Below, one piece after another: positions 8,020-17,009 of a stretch of 64,000 nucleotides of DNA (position 1 is its first letter; each line of letters opens with the position of its first letter). Source of the stretch: Deltaproteobacteria bacterium IMCC39524 (GTDB taxonomy: Bacteria; Desulfobacterota; Desulfuromonadia; Desulfuromonadales; BM103); assembly GCA_029667085.1 (NCBI GenBank), contig JARUHJ010000008.1:1-64000 (forward strand), read 5' to 3'. A model generated the notes under the pieces. It did not search any database. It was not told the origin of the DNA and saw only the letters and a list, made by a program, of their open reading frames with translations. Made by a program: the position numbers and the translations under genes.

Positions 8020-9363
8020 TTATTTCACATCCTGCTGATAACGCTCCTTGTAGTAGGCCTTCATCTCCACGACCTTCTTGGGATCGAAGCCCTTGGTGTA
8101 CCATTCGTGCTCTTTACGTCCGTCAATGTATTTTGCAATAATTTCTTCGTAGACTTCCGGCTTGCCAGCTTTTTCACACGCATCTCTAGCTTCCGGAAGG
8201 AGTTCTGTATAAAAATTCTTGGCAACGTCGTAGATACCATGCCACCACGCATAATCAGGGCCACTCATAGCCGCGCCATGACGGGCACGACGACCTTCAT
8301 GATGCCAGAGCTCCCAGTAGATCCAATCGATCTTGTCATCAAAATTCCCTTTGGAGATAACCTCATTCTCCATCAGGAGTTCACGGATCTCTTTCGCCGG
8401 GATTGCAAACTTATCGTTATAAAGGGCGACAAAGCTGTCAAGTTGCTTGTAAAACCCCTCAACAAAAGACGAGCTGTGGCAGGCAGAGCAGACATCCTGC
8501 ATATCTGCCAGCTTCTGTTCCCAGTTCTCGGTACGCTTTGAAATCGGTGCACGCAGGTTCCACGCCAGTCGCGTACCAACATCATGGGTCACAGACTGGT
8601 TAGGTGTTGCGCTCATATGGCAAGTGGCGCAAGTTGGCGCATCATAGTAATCCTGACCGGCAACCCACTTCGGCTTATCCATGTTCAGATTATCTTCGAA
8701 AGCACGATAGAGGATGCCATGCTTGGACTCCTCGTAAACCTCTTTCTGAGGATGATCAGGACCCAGGTGACATTTACCGCAGGTCTCAGGCTTACGGGCC
8801 TGCTCTTTGCTGAAACGATGTCGGCTATGGCAGGCAGAACAGGTGCCTTTGGACCCATCCGGATTGACACGCCCGATACCTGTATTAGGCCAGGTGTTGG
8901 TGTCGAGAGAACCATCTTCGTTAACTTTGACAATTGAACCGTGACACTGACGACAACCGACAGCAACTGCCGGCTCACCACCGATAGTCTGGCCGAGCAT
9001 ACCATCCTGGGTGTTCAGGATGTCTCCGGCCTTGGCGTGGTGACTGGCCTCCTGCTCTGCAGTTTCCCCGGGATGGCACAGACCACAATCACGGGGGGAA
9101 ACAATAATTGCAACGGAGAAGCCGAAATGGTCCATGGCATCGGTATCACCTGGCTCTGCCTTGTGACATTCGTAACAACCGACGCCCGCATTCCAGTGTG
9201 CGCTGTCTTCCCACTGGCTGACGATACCCGGCATACCTTCATGACAGCCAAGGCAATCCTGAGTCTCTGCCGAAAGACGATCGGATGCTGCCAGGGAAAA
9301 ACCTGCTGTCAGCAGAACCAACAAAATCGCCAAAATCCCTTGCAAACCCAAAGTCCTACTCAT
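8020..9363 (-). CDS. octaheme c-type cytochrome, hydroxylamine oxidoreductase-like (shorter copy)
   Basis: A 447-residue exported protein with a signal peptide (about 1-25) and exactly eight CxxCH haem sites (CLGCH, CYECH, CGLCH, CRQCH, CSACH, CGKCH, CATCH, CSACH). The C-terminal helical part has 'WHHEGRRARHGAAM' and 'WWHG', the hallmark of the HAO/octaheme family. Members oxidise hydroxylamine or hydrazine, or run in reverse as nitrite/hydroxylamine reductases in non-nitrifiers; the latter is more likely in this type of organism. The ATG at 9363 has GGGAGG at ideal spacing and opens the signal peptide; an upstream extension is rejected. A second octaheme paralogue lies at 10338-11939, with a SurA-like gene between. 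Confidence 0.92.
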   Translation of the reverse strand: MSRTLGLQGILAILLVLLTAGFSLAASDRLSAETQDCLGCHEGMPGIVSQWEDSAHWNAGVGCYECHKAEPGDTDAMDHFGFSVAIIVSPRDCGLCHPGETAEQEASHHAKAGDILNTQDGMLGQTIGGEPAVAVGCRQCHGSIVKVNEDGSLDTNTWPNTGIGRVNPDGSKGTCSACHSRHRFSKEQARKPETCGKCHLGPDHPQKEVYEESKHGILYRAFEDNLNMDKPKWVAGQDYYDAPTCATCHMSATPNQSVTHDVGTRLAWNLRAPISKRTENWEQKLADMQDVCSACHSSSFVEGFYKQLDSFVALYNDKFAIPAKEIRELLMENEVISKGNFDDKIDWIYWELWHHEGRRARHGAAMSGPDYAWWHGIYDVAKNFYTELLPEARDACEKAGKPEVYEEIIAKYIDGRKEHEWYTKGFDPKKVVEMKAYYKERYQQDVK

Positions 9364-9526
9364 GCTTGAACCTCCCCGTCTGAATAATGGCCACGAATGG
9401 CCTTCAAAAAGCGACTCACCAACAAACCAAAACATCACGGATATAAATTAAAGAAGAGATTAAAAGATAACTGAAATGAAACTTTTCTCAACTTGTTACC
9501 TGCACACTTTTTAAAAACCTAAGTGC

Positions 9527-9623
9527 CTCAAGCCAAGAAAGACGCAAAGTGTGACTATTCTCACTTCCTGAAGTGGTTTACTTTGCAGATATTCTCCACC
9601 CCTTAACGCCTTTGCATTAAATA
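9527..9623. repeat. degenerate relative of the 6.2-kb inverted-repeat element
   Basis: The left part contains AAAGACGCAAAGTG and the right end is TTAACGCCTTTGCATTAA, matching the GACGCAAAG and TTTGCATTAA words of the element at 6176-6276. The ends are less well conserved. Confidence 0.5.
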
Positions 9624-9653
9624 CTTACAGACTAAGCTTGTGCTATAAGTCCG

Positions 9654-9685
9654 AAAAAAAGCCGAATAGTTTTCACTACCCGGCT
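9654..9685 (-). terminator. intrinsic terminator of SurA-like gene
   Basis: As RNA on the minus strand the stem AGCCGGGUAG/CUAUUCGGCU pairs fully using two G-U pairs, with a 6-base loop and seven U after it. The wobble pairs exist only on this strand, which fixes its direction. Confidence 0.85.
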
Positions 9686-9715
9686 CTTGTCGCGTTCTCA
9701 ATATGCTCTTATTAG

Positions 9716-10231
9716 CTAAAAATATTTGATTTCGTGCCCGGCTCGAACCTTTTCAACCAGGGCTCCCATCAATTTGTTTTTAAGGTCAGATTCTACTTCT
9801 TGTCTGGCCTGTTTTTCGGAATCGACATTATTCTTTTTCATGTAAAGATCGACGTCTTCAGCCGAAACATTAACCTTGTCCTGCACCTCAATTTTGAGCA
9901 GTGTTGAAAGATACATAACATCCTCATCAACGTTACGAGCATTATGATTGGTTACAACAGTATCCTTTTTGCTCACATTCTGCCGGGCATATTCAAGCAG
10001 GAGTCTACGATTGATGAAAAAGTCAGCGAGCTTTCTCTGCCCCTCCTTATCATGCAACCATGATTTATACTTAACACCAGCGACATCGTCTACATAAGTT
10101 GCCAAAGTCGCAACCGTAATGGTTTCATCATCAAGGCTCGCGACAACATCCTCGCTGTAGGCATAGGCTGCCATGGAAAACATAAAAAATGAGAACAGAG
10201 CCAGCGCTGCTCCTAGAGTTTTTTTCGTCAT
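9716..10231 (-). CDS. SurA/PpiC-N-like periplasmic chaperone-type protein
   Basis: A 171-residue exported protein with signal peptide about 1-24 (ending AAYAYSE), then an alpha-helical body like the N-terminal chaperone domain of SurA/PpiC proteins ('VVASLDDETITVATLATYV', 'FFINRRLLLEYA'). No parvulin isomerase domain follows. The ATG at 10231 has AGGAG 9-10 bases upstream. It sits between two octaheme cytochrome genes, suggesting help in secretion, haem loading or folding of those proteins (inference). Confidence 0.75.
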   Translation of the reverse strand: MTKKTLGAALALFSFFMFSMAAYAYSEDVVASLDDETITVATLATYVDDVAGVKYKSWLHDKEGQRKLADFFINRRLLLEYARQNVSKKDTVVTNHNARNVDEDVMYLSTLLKIEVQDKVNVSAEDVDLYMKKNNVDSEKQARQEVESDLKNKLMGALVEKVRAGHEIKYF

Positions 10232-10285
10232 AAAACCTGCACTCCTATGCTTTGACCATACTGCATTTCGTTGACAGACAAATAA

Positions 10286-10311
10286 CGCGGGAGAGCCAAA
10301 ACCCTCCCGCG
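10286..10311. terminator. hairpin between octaheme gene and SurA-like gene
   Basis: Perfect 8-bp stem CGCGGGAG/CTCCCGCG with a 10-base loop. On the minus strand it is followed by TTATTTGT; on the plus strand by CTTTTTT. It could end most transcripts of the upstream octaheme gene with partial read-through into the SurA-like gene. Confidence 0.65.
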
Positions 10312-10337
10312 CTTTTTTCATTTAAGAACCTGCATGC

Positions 10338-11939
10338 TTACTTGATCTTTTCTTCTGCAGGAGTCGGTGACGGCAGGCCGATCTTGATGGCCTGGCTTAA
10401 TGGTGAATTAGGATCTTTCAGATTCAGCTCCTTGACCTTGCGTTCTTCATAAGGCGCATGAAGTGGATGAGAACCGTACTTGGATCCATCGTAATGATCC
10501 TTGTTGTTGTAGCGCTCCATCCAACGGTTCCAGGCAACCTCGGTGAGGAAACCTTTCTTATATGCCTGCTCTACGTTGGCTTTCACTTTTTCCCAGTAGT
10601 CGGGAATGTACTGTTGGGCAGTGTTGACGGCCTGCGGCTCTTTTGTGGAGATGCCATAGACACCGCCCGGAAAATCGTAGAGCTTGTAGGTGAAGAACTT
10701 CGCCGGTGTATCAGCTTCGTAAATTTTCTTGGCTTCCTCGACGCCATGCTCAGCGCCCCAGGCAATCATTTCCTGCATATCATGCTGCAGTTCCCAGACA
10801 CCGTGCCACTGGACATAGTCAGCACCACCCATGGCTGCACCGTGACGGAAGCGACGTCCTTCATGATGCCAACCGTTGTACATCAAGTGCGAAGCGGTGG
10901 TGTACCATCCAGCGTTGATGACCAGTTGCGATTGCGGTCTTTCCTTGCCGTCGTTAAAGGTCTCTTTGAGTGGCTTGATCAGACCTTTTTCAACATAGAG
11001 CTTAACCCACTTGAGAAACTCGCGACGCATTTCGTTGTACTGAAGGTTGACCAGGTCATATGCGAGGAAATGGTCTTTGATGAAAGTCGGAGCATGGCAA
11101 TTCGCACAAACATCCTGCATCCGCTGGTTTTTGTCCTGCCAACTGCCCAGCTCTTCTTCGAACCAGATGGTGCGATAAGACCATGGAGCCTGAGATTCCC
11201 AACCGAGACGTTCGGAGACGTTATGGGTCGACTTCAGTTCACCCGCTCCGTCCATATGGCATGTGGTGCAAACTGGCGCCTCAATAGGAATGTTTTTCTG
11301 ATCATCCGAGCGATAGGAGAGGTCCCATTTATCACCTTCTGCAGCAAATATGTTGCCATGCTTTGATTCATTGTAGATTTCGATATGCGGATGATCGGGG
11401 CCAAGGTGGCACTCGCCACAGGTTTGCGGCTCACGGGCAACCTCGATAGAGAAGCTGTGCTTAGGATGGCACGCGTCACACTCGCCTACCGAGCCATCTG
11501 GCCACGGATTAGAGATATTGTGACAAGCTTCACAGCCTTGCTTGGTGCCAACAATCGGCTCAAAGATTGCGCGGTCAGCGGGAGCATAGAGCCAGAATTG
11601 ATAAGCATGCTTCGACTTGGTGTTCTCGGTGACTTCTTTCTCGTGGCACTGTGAGCAATCTTTTGGAGTCGGATAGAGACCGACGGTAAAGCCATTGTGC
11701 TCAAAGGCGTCAAAATCGTCCTTTTCAGCCTGGTGACAGGAAAGACAGCCGACACCATTTTCTGCATGCTTCGAGTTTTCCCACATCTCGATCATTTTCG
11801 GTGCCATCCCTTTAGCGAGATGACAGGTAATACATTGCTTTGTCTCTTTGTCTACTTCAACGGCCGCAAAAGCACTGCTACAGAGCAGCACGGCCAAAGC
11901 CATGGACAATAAGACAGCGGTAAACTTGAGCTTGTTCAT
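10338..11939 (-). CDS. octaheme c-type cytochrome, hydroxylamine oxidoreductase-like (longer copy)
   Basis: A 533-residue exported protein with signal peptide about 1-25 (ending SSAFAAVE) and eight CxxCH motifs (CITCH, CLSCH, CSQCH, CEACH, CDACH, CGECH, CTTCH, CANCH). It shares 'GWHHEGRRFRHGAAMGG' and 'WHG' with the shorter copy and has about 85 extra C-terminal residues rich in Tyr, Lys and Pro. The ATG at 11939 has GGAGG upstream. Probable role: periplasmic multi-electron nitrogen-oxide or hydroxylamine chemistry; direction and substrate cannot be read from sequence. A CRP/FNR-type palindrome lies about 210 bases upstream. Confidence 0.92.
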   Translation of the reverse strand: MNKLKFTAVLLSMALAVLLCSSAFAAVEVDKETKQCITCHLAKGMAPKMIEMWENSKHAENGVGCLSCHQAEKDDFDAFEHNGFTVGLYPTPKDCSQCHEKEVTENTKSKHAYQFWLYAPADRAIFEPIVGTKQGCEACHNISNPWPDGSVGECDACHPKHSFSIEVAREPQTCGECHLGPDHPHIEIYNESKHGNIFAAEGDKWDLSYRSDDQKNIPIEAPVCTTCHMDGAGELKSTHNVSERLGWESQAPWSYRTIWFEEELGSWQDKNQRMQDVCANCHAPTFIKDHFLAYDLVNLQYNEMRREFLKWVKLYVEKGLIKPLKETFNDGKERPQSQLVINAGWYTTASHLMYNGWHHEGRRFRHGAAMGGADYVQWHGVWELQHDMQEMIAWGAEHGVEEAKKIYEADTPAKFFTYKLYDFPGGVYGISTKEPQAVNTAQQYIPDYWEKVKANVEQAYKKGFLTEVAWNRWMERYNNKDHYDGSKYGSHPLHAPYEERKVKELNLKDPNSPLSQAIKIGLPSPTPAEEKIK

Positions 11940-12144
11940 GAAACACCTCCATCGGTTAGAGTGAGCAAAAACCCCATACAAAAGATTGGATATCGGCAAA
12001 AAGCTTAAGCTGTTGCGGACAAGTGACCAACTATCAACCCTGAAAAACCAACTGAAACAGATTAATAGCAGTTGTCAAGACTGAGCCTGAGTTTACGGTA
12101 CTTGTCATGCTCTGATTAAGTTAGAACAGTCTTAACTTTATATC

Positions 12145-12160
12145 TTTGACCTAAGTCAAA
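12145..12160 (-). promoter_or_regulatory. CRP/FNR-superfamily operator upstream of octaheme gene
   Basis: Perfect palindrome TTTGAC-CTAA-GTCAAA. Such sites bind CRP/FNR regulators; the TTGAC half-site is close to those described for HcpR/DNR-type regulators of nitric-oxide and nitrite stress. A plausible -10 (CTTAAT, minus strand, about 12114-12119) lies at class II spacing. The link to nitrogen-oxide control of the cytochromes is inference. Confidence 0.55.
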
Positions 12161-12533
12161 ACCGCTTGATCGATTTTAAAAGAGAAGAAAGCAGGCTCAC
12201 CGAAAGAGGCTTACATTGGTTTTGTACCGGGCAAGAACGACTTGTGGGATCTCCAAAAACTGAGTTCTGGAAAACGGCCAGGCCCCTTGACAGCAACTGT
12301 TTGTTTCAAGCGTGTTGCATCAGAGGCTTGCAGGTGGATTTGCATGCACAAAAATCAGATCAGAGTTTCCGTTGAAAGGGAGTTCTTCGTATTGGCAACG
12401 ACCAGGAAGGTTCCAACTCAACATCTATGAATCGGGACTTGATCAGACAGACAGTATCTGGTTTTACCTTAAAGTTCCCCATACTAAATTTCCTTAGATA
12501 TATGTAAGAATGAGATGCAACAGGATTTATAGA

Positions 12534-12566
12534 AAAGCCCCGAGCCTAGAAATAGGTTGGGGCTTT
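12534..12566 (-). terminator. terminator-like hairpin after the permease pseudogene
   Basis: 8-bp stem AAAGCCCC/GGGGCTTT with an inner CCTA/TAGG stem and a GAAA loop. It lies 70 bases beyond the stop of the minus-strand permease gene. The downstream T content is modest on the minus strand and better on the plus strand (ATTTTA). Confidence 0.6.
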
Positions 12567-12636
12567 ATTTTACTGGTAATCATGCTATCTAAGAAAAGAG
12601 TCCAAGAGGCGTGCCCCTGACGCTTCGACATTCCAG

Positions 12637-14738
12637 TTACAATCGCCATTCGCTTTCGAGATAAATCATCTTCAACTCAGCCAATCCACGCTCTTCCCCG
12701 ATAATTGTCAACTGGTCCCCCTCTTCCAGAACCGTATCGCCGTTCGGCACAAAAGACCGTCCTTTCCGGGAAAGCATAGCAACCAGACATCCCTTGGGAA
12801 TGCCAGCTGCTCTCAATGGCTTATTAATCATCACTCCGCTTGATGAATATGCACGAAGGAACAAAGATATAAAATGGTCGTCGTGCAGCAGACATTCCCT
12901 CAAGCCCTGTTCATTTTGAGCCTTACCCCACTCAAAGACAAAGCTATCCTCGTCTATCCGTTCAGCGATTCGGGCCAATAGTCTGAGATGCTGGGTCGGA
13001 TTATTGTCAGGGCTGACCAAAAAGAAAATAGCCTGGACACAAACCTCTGCCTCTTCTTCATGAGTCAGCGGGTTATAAGTTTGCATACATACACCTTGAC
13101 GGGCGCGAACAATAACCATCTCTGTCTGATCAATTCGAGAAGTCCGGAAATGAGGGAGAGCAACGCCGTGGGTCACTGGTGTTGCTCCAAGCATTGTGCC
13201 TTCCATAATTTGCAGCATGATTTCATCCGCTGACATATGAACCCTGGACTTGAGTTTGTCGGCAACCACCTTTATGACGTCCTCAAAAGAGGCTTCACCA
13301 TCAAGGTCAAACACCAGGCTCCTTGATACAATTTCATTGAAAGGGTCTTCATTCCGTAAGCCTTTTTCTCTCAAAATGCCGCGTAATTCAGTATCAAGAT
13401 CGTGATGTCTTTGCCGGCCCAGCCTCTCAAAAACATGATAGATGGCCCCGGTCCTGGCAACGTAACGCCGAGCATAAAAAAAGTACCAGAGAGAGGATGC
13501 GACAATCAGACCAAGGGAAAAAACAATCGGCATCGCTCCCATTTCAAAGATCAGATAGAAAGGTGAAATAATCCCCGCAATCTGCATCCACGGATAAAAG
13601 GGGGATTTGTATCCGGGGTCGTATGATGAAATTTGACTTTCACGCATCACAATGACGGCAAAACAGACCAAGGCAAACATAAGAAGTTGAAAAGAGCTAG
13701 CCAGTTTGGCGATACCCATGGGGTCGAACATAACCAGGATCAGGATAACAGTCGTAAGAGTCAGCAGAATGGAATAAAATGGCGTACCGAACTTGCCCAG
13801 TTTTCTAAAGATCCTGGGGACCAGATGGTCACGGCTCATCGCCAGAGGATAGCGTGACGCACTCATCATGCCGGCATTGGCAACCGAAACAAATGCCAGC
13901 AGTGCGGCCAGCGAAAGCAGGATCACGCCATAACGACCCAGAGCGTACTCCGCTGCGGTGGCCACAGGTGTCAAATTACCCTGCAATTCATCCATAGGAA
14001 CCAGCCCAACGATGGTCAAGGTGCCGAGGAAGTAAACAAGGATTGCCGTTGTCAGTGCCAGGATCACGCCTTTGGGCAGGTTGCGTTCCGGGTCCTTGAC
14101 CTCTTCGGAAAGACTGGCAACCTTGGTAACGCCGACGTAACTGATGTACACCATACCGGCTGTTGCAATGATCGAATCAAACCCGGCAGCAAAGAAATCC
14201 TGAAAATGATCCGTCTGAAATTGCACAGCACCACTGGTCAGAAAAACTGTCAAGATGGAAAGTAGACTAAAAACCAGAAAAACTTGCAGACGCCCACCTT
14301 TTTTGCTCCGACCAGATTGACGATGCTTAGCAAGACGGCAAGCATCACCGCAATCGGCACGATCGGCAACTCAGGCACGAATAACGAGATATAGGCCCCC
14401 ATGCCGACCAGGGCAAAGGCAACCTTGAGAATCAGGGCCAACCAGGTTCCGATGCCGCCGATGGTGCCAACAAAAGGACCAAGAGCACGATCCAGGAAAT
14501 AATAGACCCCGCCTGCTCGCGGCATGGCTGTCGCCAGCTCAATAACACTGAACATGGCGGGGATCAGGGGGACAGCGGCCAACATATAGGCCAGCACCAG
14601 TGCCGGCCCAGCCTCGGCGGCGGCTATGCCTGGTAGTAAGAAAAACCCAGCACTTAACGTCGCGCCTGTGGCTATGGCATAAACATCCAGAAGCCTTAGT
14701 TCCTTTTTCAACCGTTTCCGCTGTTTTATCATTGTCAT
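12637..14738 (-). pseudogene. frameshifted APC amino-acid permease with EIIA-like and TrkA-C domains
   Basis: Two overlapping frames (14250-14738 and 12637 to about 14292) together encode one protein of about 700 residues: an APC-superfamily amino-acid permease with about 12 helices, then a PTS EIIA-type domain with the active-site-like His in 'GVALPH', then a TrkA-C domain ('VLEEGDQLTIIGE'). Frame is lost in GTGGGCGTCTGC near 14293-14295. Adding one G to the GGG run restores a continuous reading VGRLQVFLVF and joins the frames. The start ATG at 14738 has AGGGGA upstream. It is either a real single-base deletion or a sequencing error in a short homopolymer. The substrate is unknown; the EIIA and TrkA-C parts suggest regulated amino-acid or cation-linked transport. 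Confidence 0.85.
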
Positions 14739-14790
14739 CGGGATATCCCCTGGCCATACATATCAACCTAACTTTGTCCGTGTAAATTCT

Positions 14791-15447
14791 TTAGGGATGA
14801 ACCAGGCCGTCTCTGATTTGCACCGTCCTCTGGGCGCGTGCTGCAAGTTCGGTGTTATGAGTAATCATGACCGTCGCCAGCCCGTTCTGGCTGAGCGAAC
14901 GCAGCAGCGCATAGATCTTGTCACTGTTTTCGCTGTCAAGGTTGCCGGTCGGTTCATCCGCCAGTAGAATCTCGGGATCGTTGACCAGCCCTCGAGCGAT
15001 GGCAGCCCGCTGCATTTCACCGCCGCTGAGTTGAGCAGGGGCATGGTCAAGTCGGTGTTCGAGGCCCACCATTTCAGCCAAGGCCAGGATCTTGGTCCGA
15101 CTTGCTTGTTTTTTGCTGAACAGTAGCGGCAAAGCGATATTGTCAAAGACGCTCAGTCCCGGGATCAGGTAGAACTGTTGAAAAACAAAGCCGATCTTTT
15201 CACGCCGTAATTGCACCAGCTCCGACTCAGGCATATTGGAGGTGTTCACGCCATCAAACAGGACCTCTCCTCTGGTCGGCTGGTCGAGACAGCCGAGGAT
15301 ATGCAGCAGTGTGGTTTTCCCCGCCCCCGACGGCCCGATAATGGCGAGCAGTTCCCCCGCAGCAATGCTGAGATCGACTCCACGCAACGCCCGTACCTCT
15401 TCAGCCCCTCTGCGGTAGTTTTTTTCAATCTGTTTAAGTTCAATCAT
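14791..15447 (-). CDS. ABC transporter ATP-binding protein, LolD/MacB type (second set)
   Basis: A 218-residue ATPase with Walker A GPSGAGKTT, signature LSGGEMQR and DEPTGNLD. It overlaps the permease gene 15444-16607 by 4 bases and completes a lipoprotein/permease/ATPase operon. It is paralogous to the ATPase at 2533-3240. LolD-like sequence alone does not identify the substrate. Confidence 0.9.
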   Translation of the reverse strand: MIELKQIEKNYRRGAEEVRALRGVDLSIAAGELLAIIGPSGAGKTTLLHILGCLDQPTRGEVLFDGVNTSNMPESELVQLRREKIGFVFQQFYLIPGLSVFDNIALPLLFSKKQASRTKILALAEMVGLEHRLDHAPAQLSGGEMQRAAIARGLVNDPEILLADEPTGNLDSENSDKIYALLRSLSQNGLATVMITHNTELAARAQRTVQIRDGLVHP

Positions 15448-16607
15448 CCTTTAATCGCCTCGACTGGGTTAATTTTCGATGCCTTTAAGGCCGGATAAAT
15501 ACCGGCACATAGGCCTATAATAAAAATGAACAAAACACTGCCTGCGGCAACGACCGGATCAAAGCTGATCAGATTTCCGGACGGCACAAACGGCATCACT
15601 GAGCGAACAAAAGCTTCGATCATTCGCGAACCAAGGATCGAGATGAGGATGCCGACCAACCCGCCACTGAGTGAAAGAATCGTGGTTTCTTCAAGGATAA
15701 TCCGGAAAATATCCCAGCGTGAGGCACCGACGGCGCGCATCATGCCGATCTCCTGAGTACGTTCGAAGACTGCCATGAGAATGGAATTCATCACCCCCAC
15801 GGCACTGATCAGAATTGCGATTAAAACAATCGCAAGGCTTAGCGCCCTGGCGGACGCGGCAAGATTGGAAATGGAGTTCATCACCTCGCCCATGGTCACG
15901 ATCTGGATCCCCGGCACAGCCGCTGTCAGCGCATCGGTAATCTCCACCATGCGCGTCGGGTCTGTTACCTTGACCCCGATAGCGGTTGCCGCAGCAGGCT
16001 GGTCGAGAAGTTTCTGTGCTGTCTTGATGGGAAGATAGATAAAAGCGTCATCCTGACTGCCGGTGAGACCGACTATCCCGGAGATAAGCAGATTCACTCC
16101 GCCACCGGAGGAGAATTGGTCACCGGGCTGCAGCTTCTCATGTTGAGCGACCTCGTAACCAAGCAGAATTTCATTGTCCTGCTGAGGAATTTTGCCAGTA
16201 ATCTCCCAGCCCGGCTTGATCGCCGACAGAACCGACATGTCAACACCGTAGATCAGGTCAATTTTACCGCGCTGCGGATCGGGGAGTTGGGCCACCAGAA
16301 TCGGCGTTGCCAGATCGATGCCAGCCGTGGTTGTGACATGCGCCATGACCTTGGTATCGAGAAATTTAGGGATAACTGCTCCGTGCAGAACCAGTGCTGC
16401 AACCTCGTGTGCGCAACCCGAAGGAACAACCATAAAGTGCAACCCGGTTCGCTCCAATTCGACCGCGAGACCCTCTGTAAAGCCCTTGTTAAAAGAGAGC
16501 ACCGAAAACAGAACGCCAACCGAAGCGGCAATCCCGAGCATCGTCAAAACACTGCGCGTGCGGTGACGCAGAAGATTCTTGCCGGCAAGCTTCAGATAGC
16601 CGCTCAT
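15444..16607 (-). CDS. ABC transporter permease, MacB_PCD/FtsX family (second set)
   Basis: A 387-residue permease: one N-terminal helix, a periplasmic domain of about 210 residues, three C-terminal helices and the 'FERTQEIGMMRAVGASRWD' FtsX signature. Near residue 65 there is 'PSGCAHEVAALVLHG', a Cys/His-bearing segment not expected in lipid-handling LolC/E. Its ATG overlaps the stop of the upstream lipoprotein gene (ATGA). It and the permease at 3253-4410 are related and may serve the same kind of substrate (inference). Confidence 0.88.
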   Translation of the reverse strand: MSGYLKLAGKNLLRHRTRSVLTMLGIAASVGVLFSVLSFNKGFTEGLAVELERTGLHFMVVPSGCAHEVAALVLHGAVIPKFLDTKVMAHVTTTAGIDLATPILVAQLPDPQRGKIDLIYGVDMSVLSAIKPGWEITGKIPQQDNEILLGYEVAQHEKLQPGDQFSSGGGVNLLISGIVGLTGSQDDAFIYLPIKTAQKLLDQPAAATAIGVKVTDPTRMVEITDALTAAVPGIQIVTMGEVMNSISNLAASARALSLAIVLIAILISAVGVMNSILMAVFERTQEIGMMRAVGASRWDIFRIILEETTILSLSGGLVGILISILGSRMIEAFVRSVMPFVPSGNLISFDPVVAAGSVLFIFIIGLCAGIYPALKASKINPVEAIKG

Positions 16608-16963
16608 TTGACTTCAACCCCGGTGGCAACGAGCATGTAGCTTTGCTTCGACCTGCCCACTGTGCCGCTGGCAAGTGCCAGCTTGCCCGGCCGGGACGGA
16701 AGGGTTAATTGGCTCTTGGCAAGGTCAATATATATCTGTCCGGTTTCGTCCTGCAGATAGAACCAGCAGCCGTTTGATTGGCATTGCGAGACGATCTTGC
16801 CTTCCAATGTGACCTTTTTGCCCAAAAGCTCCTGCTTCAGGAAAACATCCTTGACCTGAACTTTTGGTGCATCATGGTCGACGCCGGAACCATAGGTCTC
16901 GCCACCGCAGCCAGCGAGAACAAGGGAGACAAGAAGCAATGTTGTCAGTAAAAGATTTTTCAT
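16604..16963 (-). CDS. small lipoprotein with OB-fold-like domain
   Basis: A 119-residue lipoprotein with lipobox LVLAGC (Cys near residue 19). The rest ('KKVTLEGKIVSQCQSNGCW', 'YLQDETGQIYIDL') has the beta-strand pattern of OB-fold/DUF4920-like periplasmic domains and a CxxxxC pair that could bind metal or form a disulfide. It is the first gene of the ABC operon and overlaps the permease by 4 bases, so it is a candidate substrate-binding or accessory component. Confidence 0.75.
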   Translation of the reverse strand: MKNLLLTTLLLVSLVLAGCGGETYGSGVDHDAPKVQVKDVFLKQELLGKKVTLEGKIVSQCQSNGCWFYLQDETGQIYIDLAKSQLTLPSRPGKLALASGTVGRSKQSYMLVATGVEVK

Positions 16964-17009
16964 TTGTAATAACCTCGATTAAATTGTTTGTGAATATTCG
17001 ACTTCGTAA

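Larger units (their letters stand above)
9364..9715. other. intergenic region with repeat and terminator
   Basis: Between the shorter octaheme gene and the SurA-like gene, both leftward. It contains a degenerate relative of the 6.2-kb repeat and the SurA-like gene's terminator. The remaining 160 bases beside the cytochrome start should hold its promoter, but no clear boxes were identified. Confidence 0.5.
11940..12636. other. long intergenic region upstream of octaheme operon
   Basis: About 700 bases. It contains the palindrome at 12145-12160 that may control the octaheme operon, and a terminator-like hairpin at 12534-12566. Open frames between 12166 and 12497 have no ribosome sites or protein-like composition and are not called. 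Confidence 0.6.

Noticed and set aside
12166-12497. Short open frames downstream of the palindrome
   Set aside because: They overlap one another, lack ribosome sites and have no coding character.
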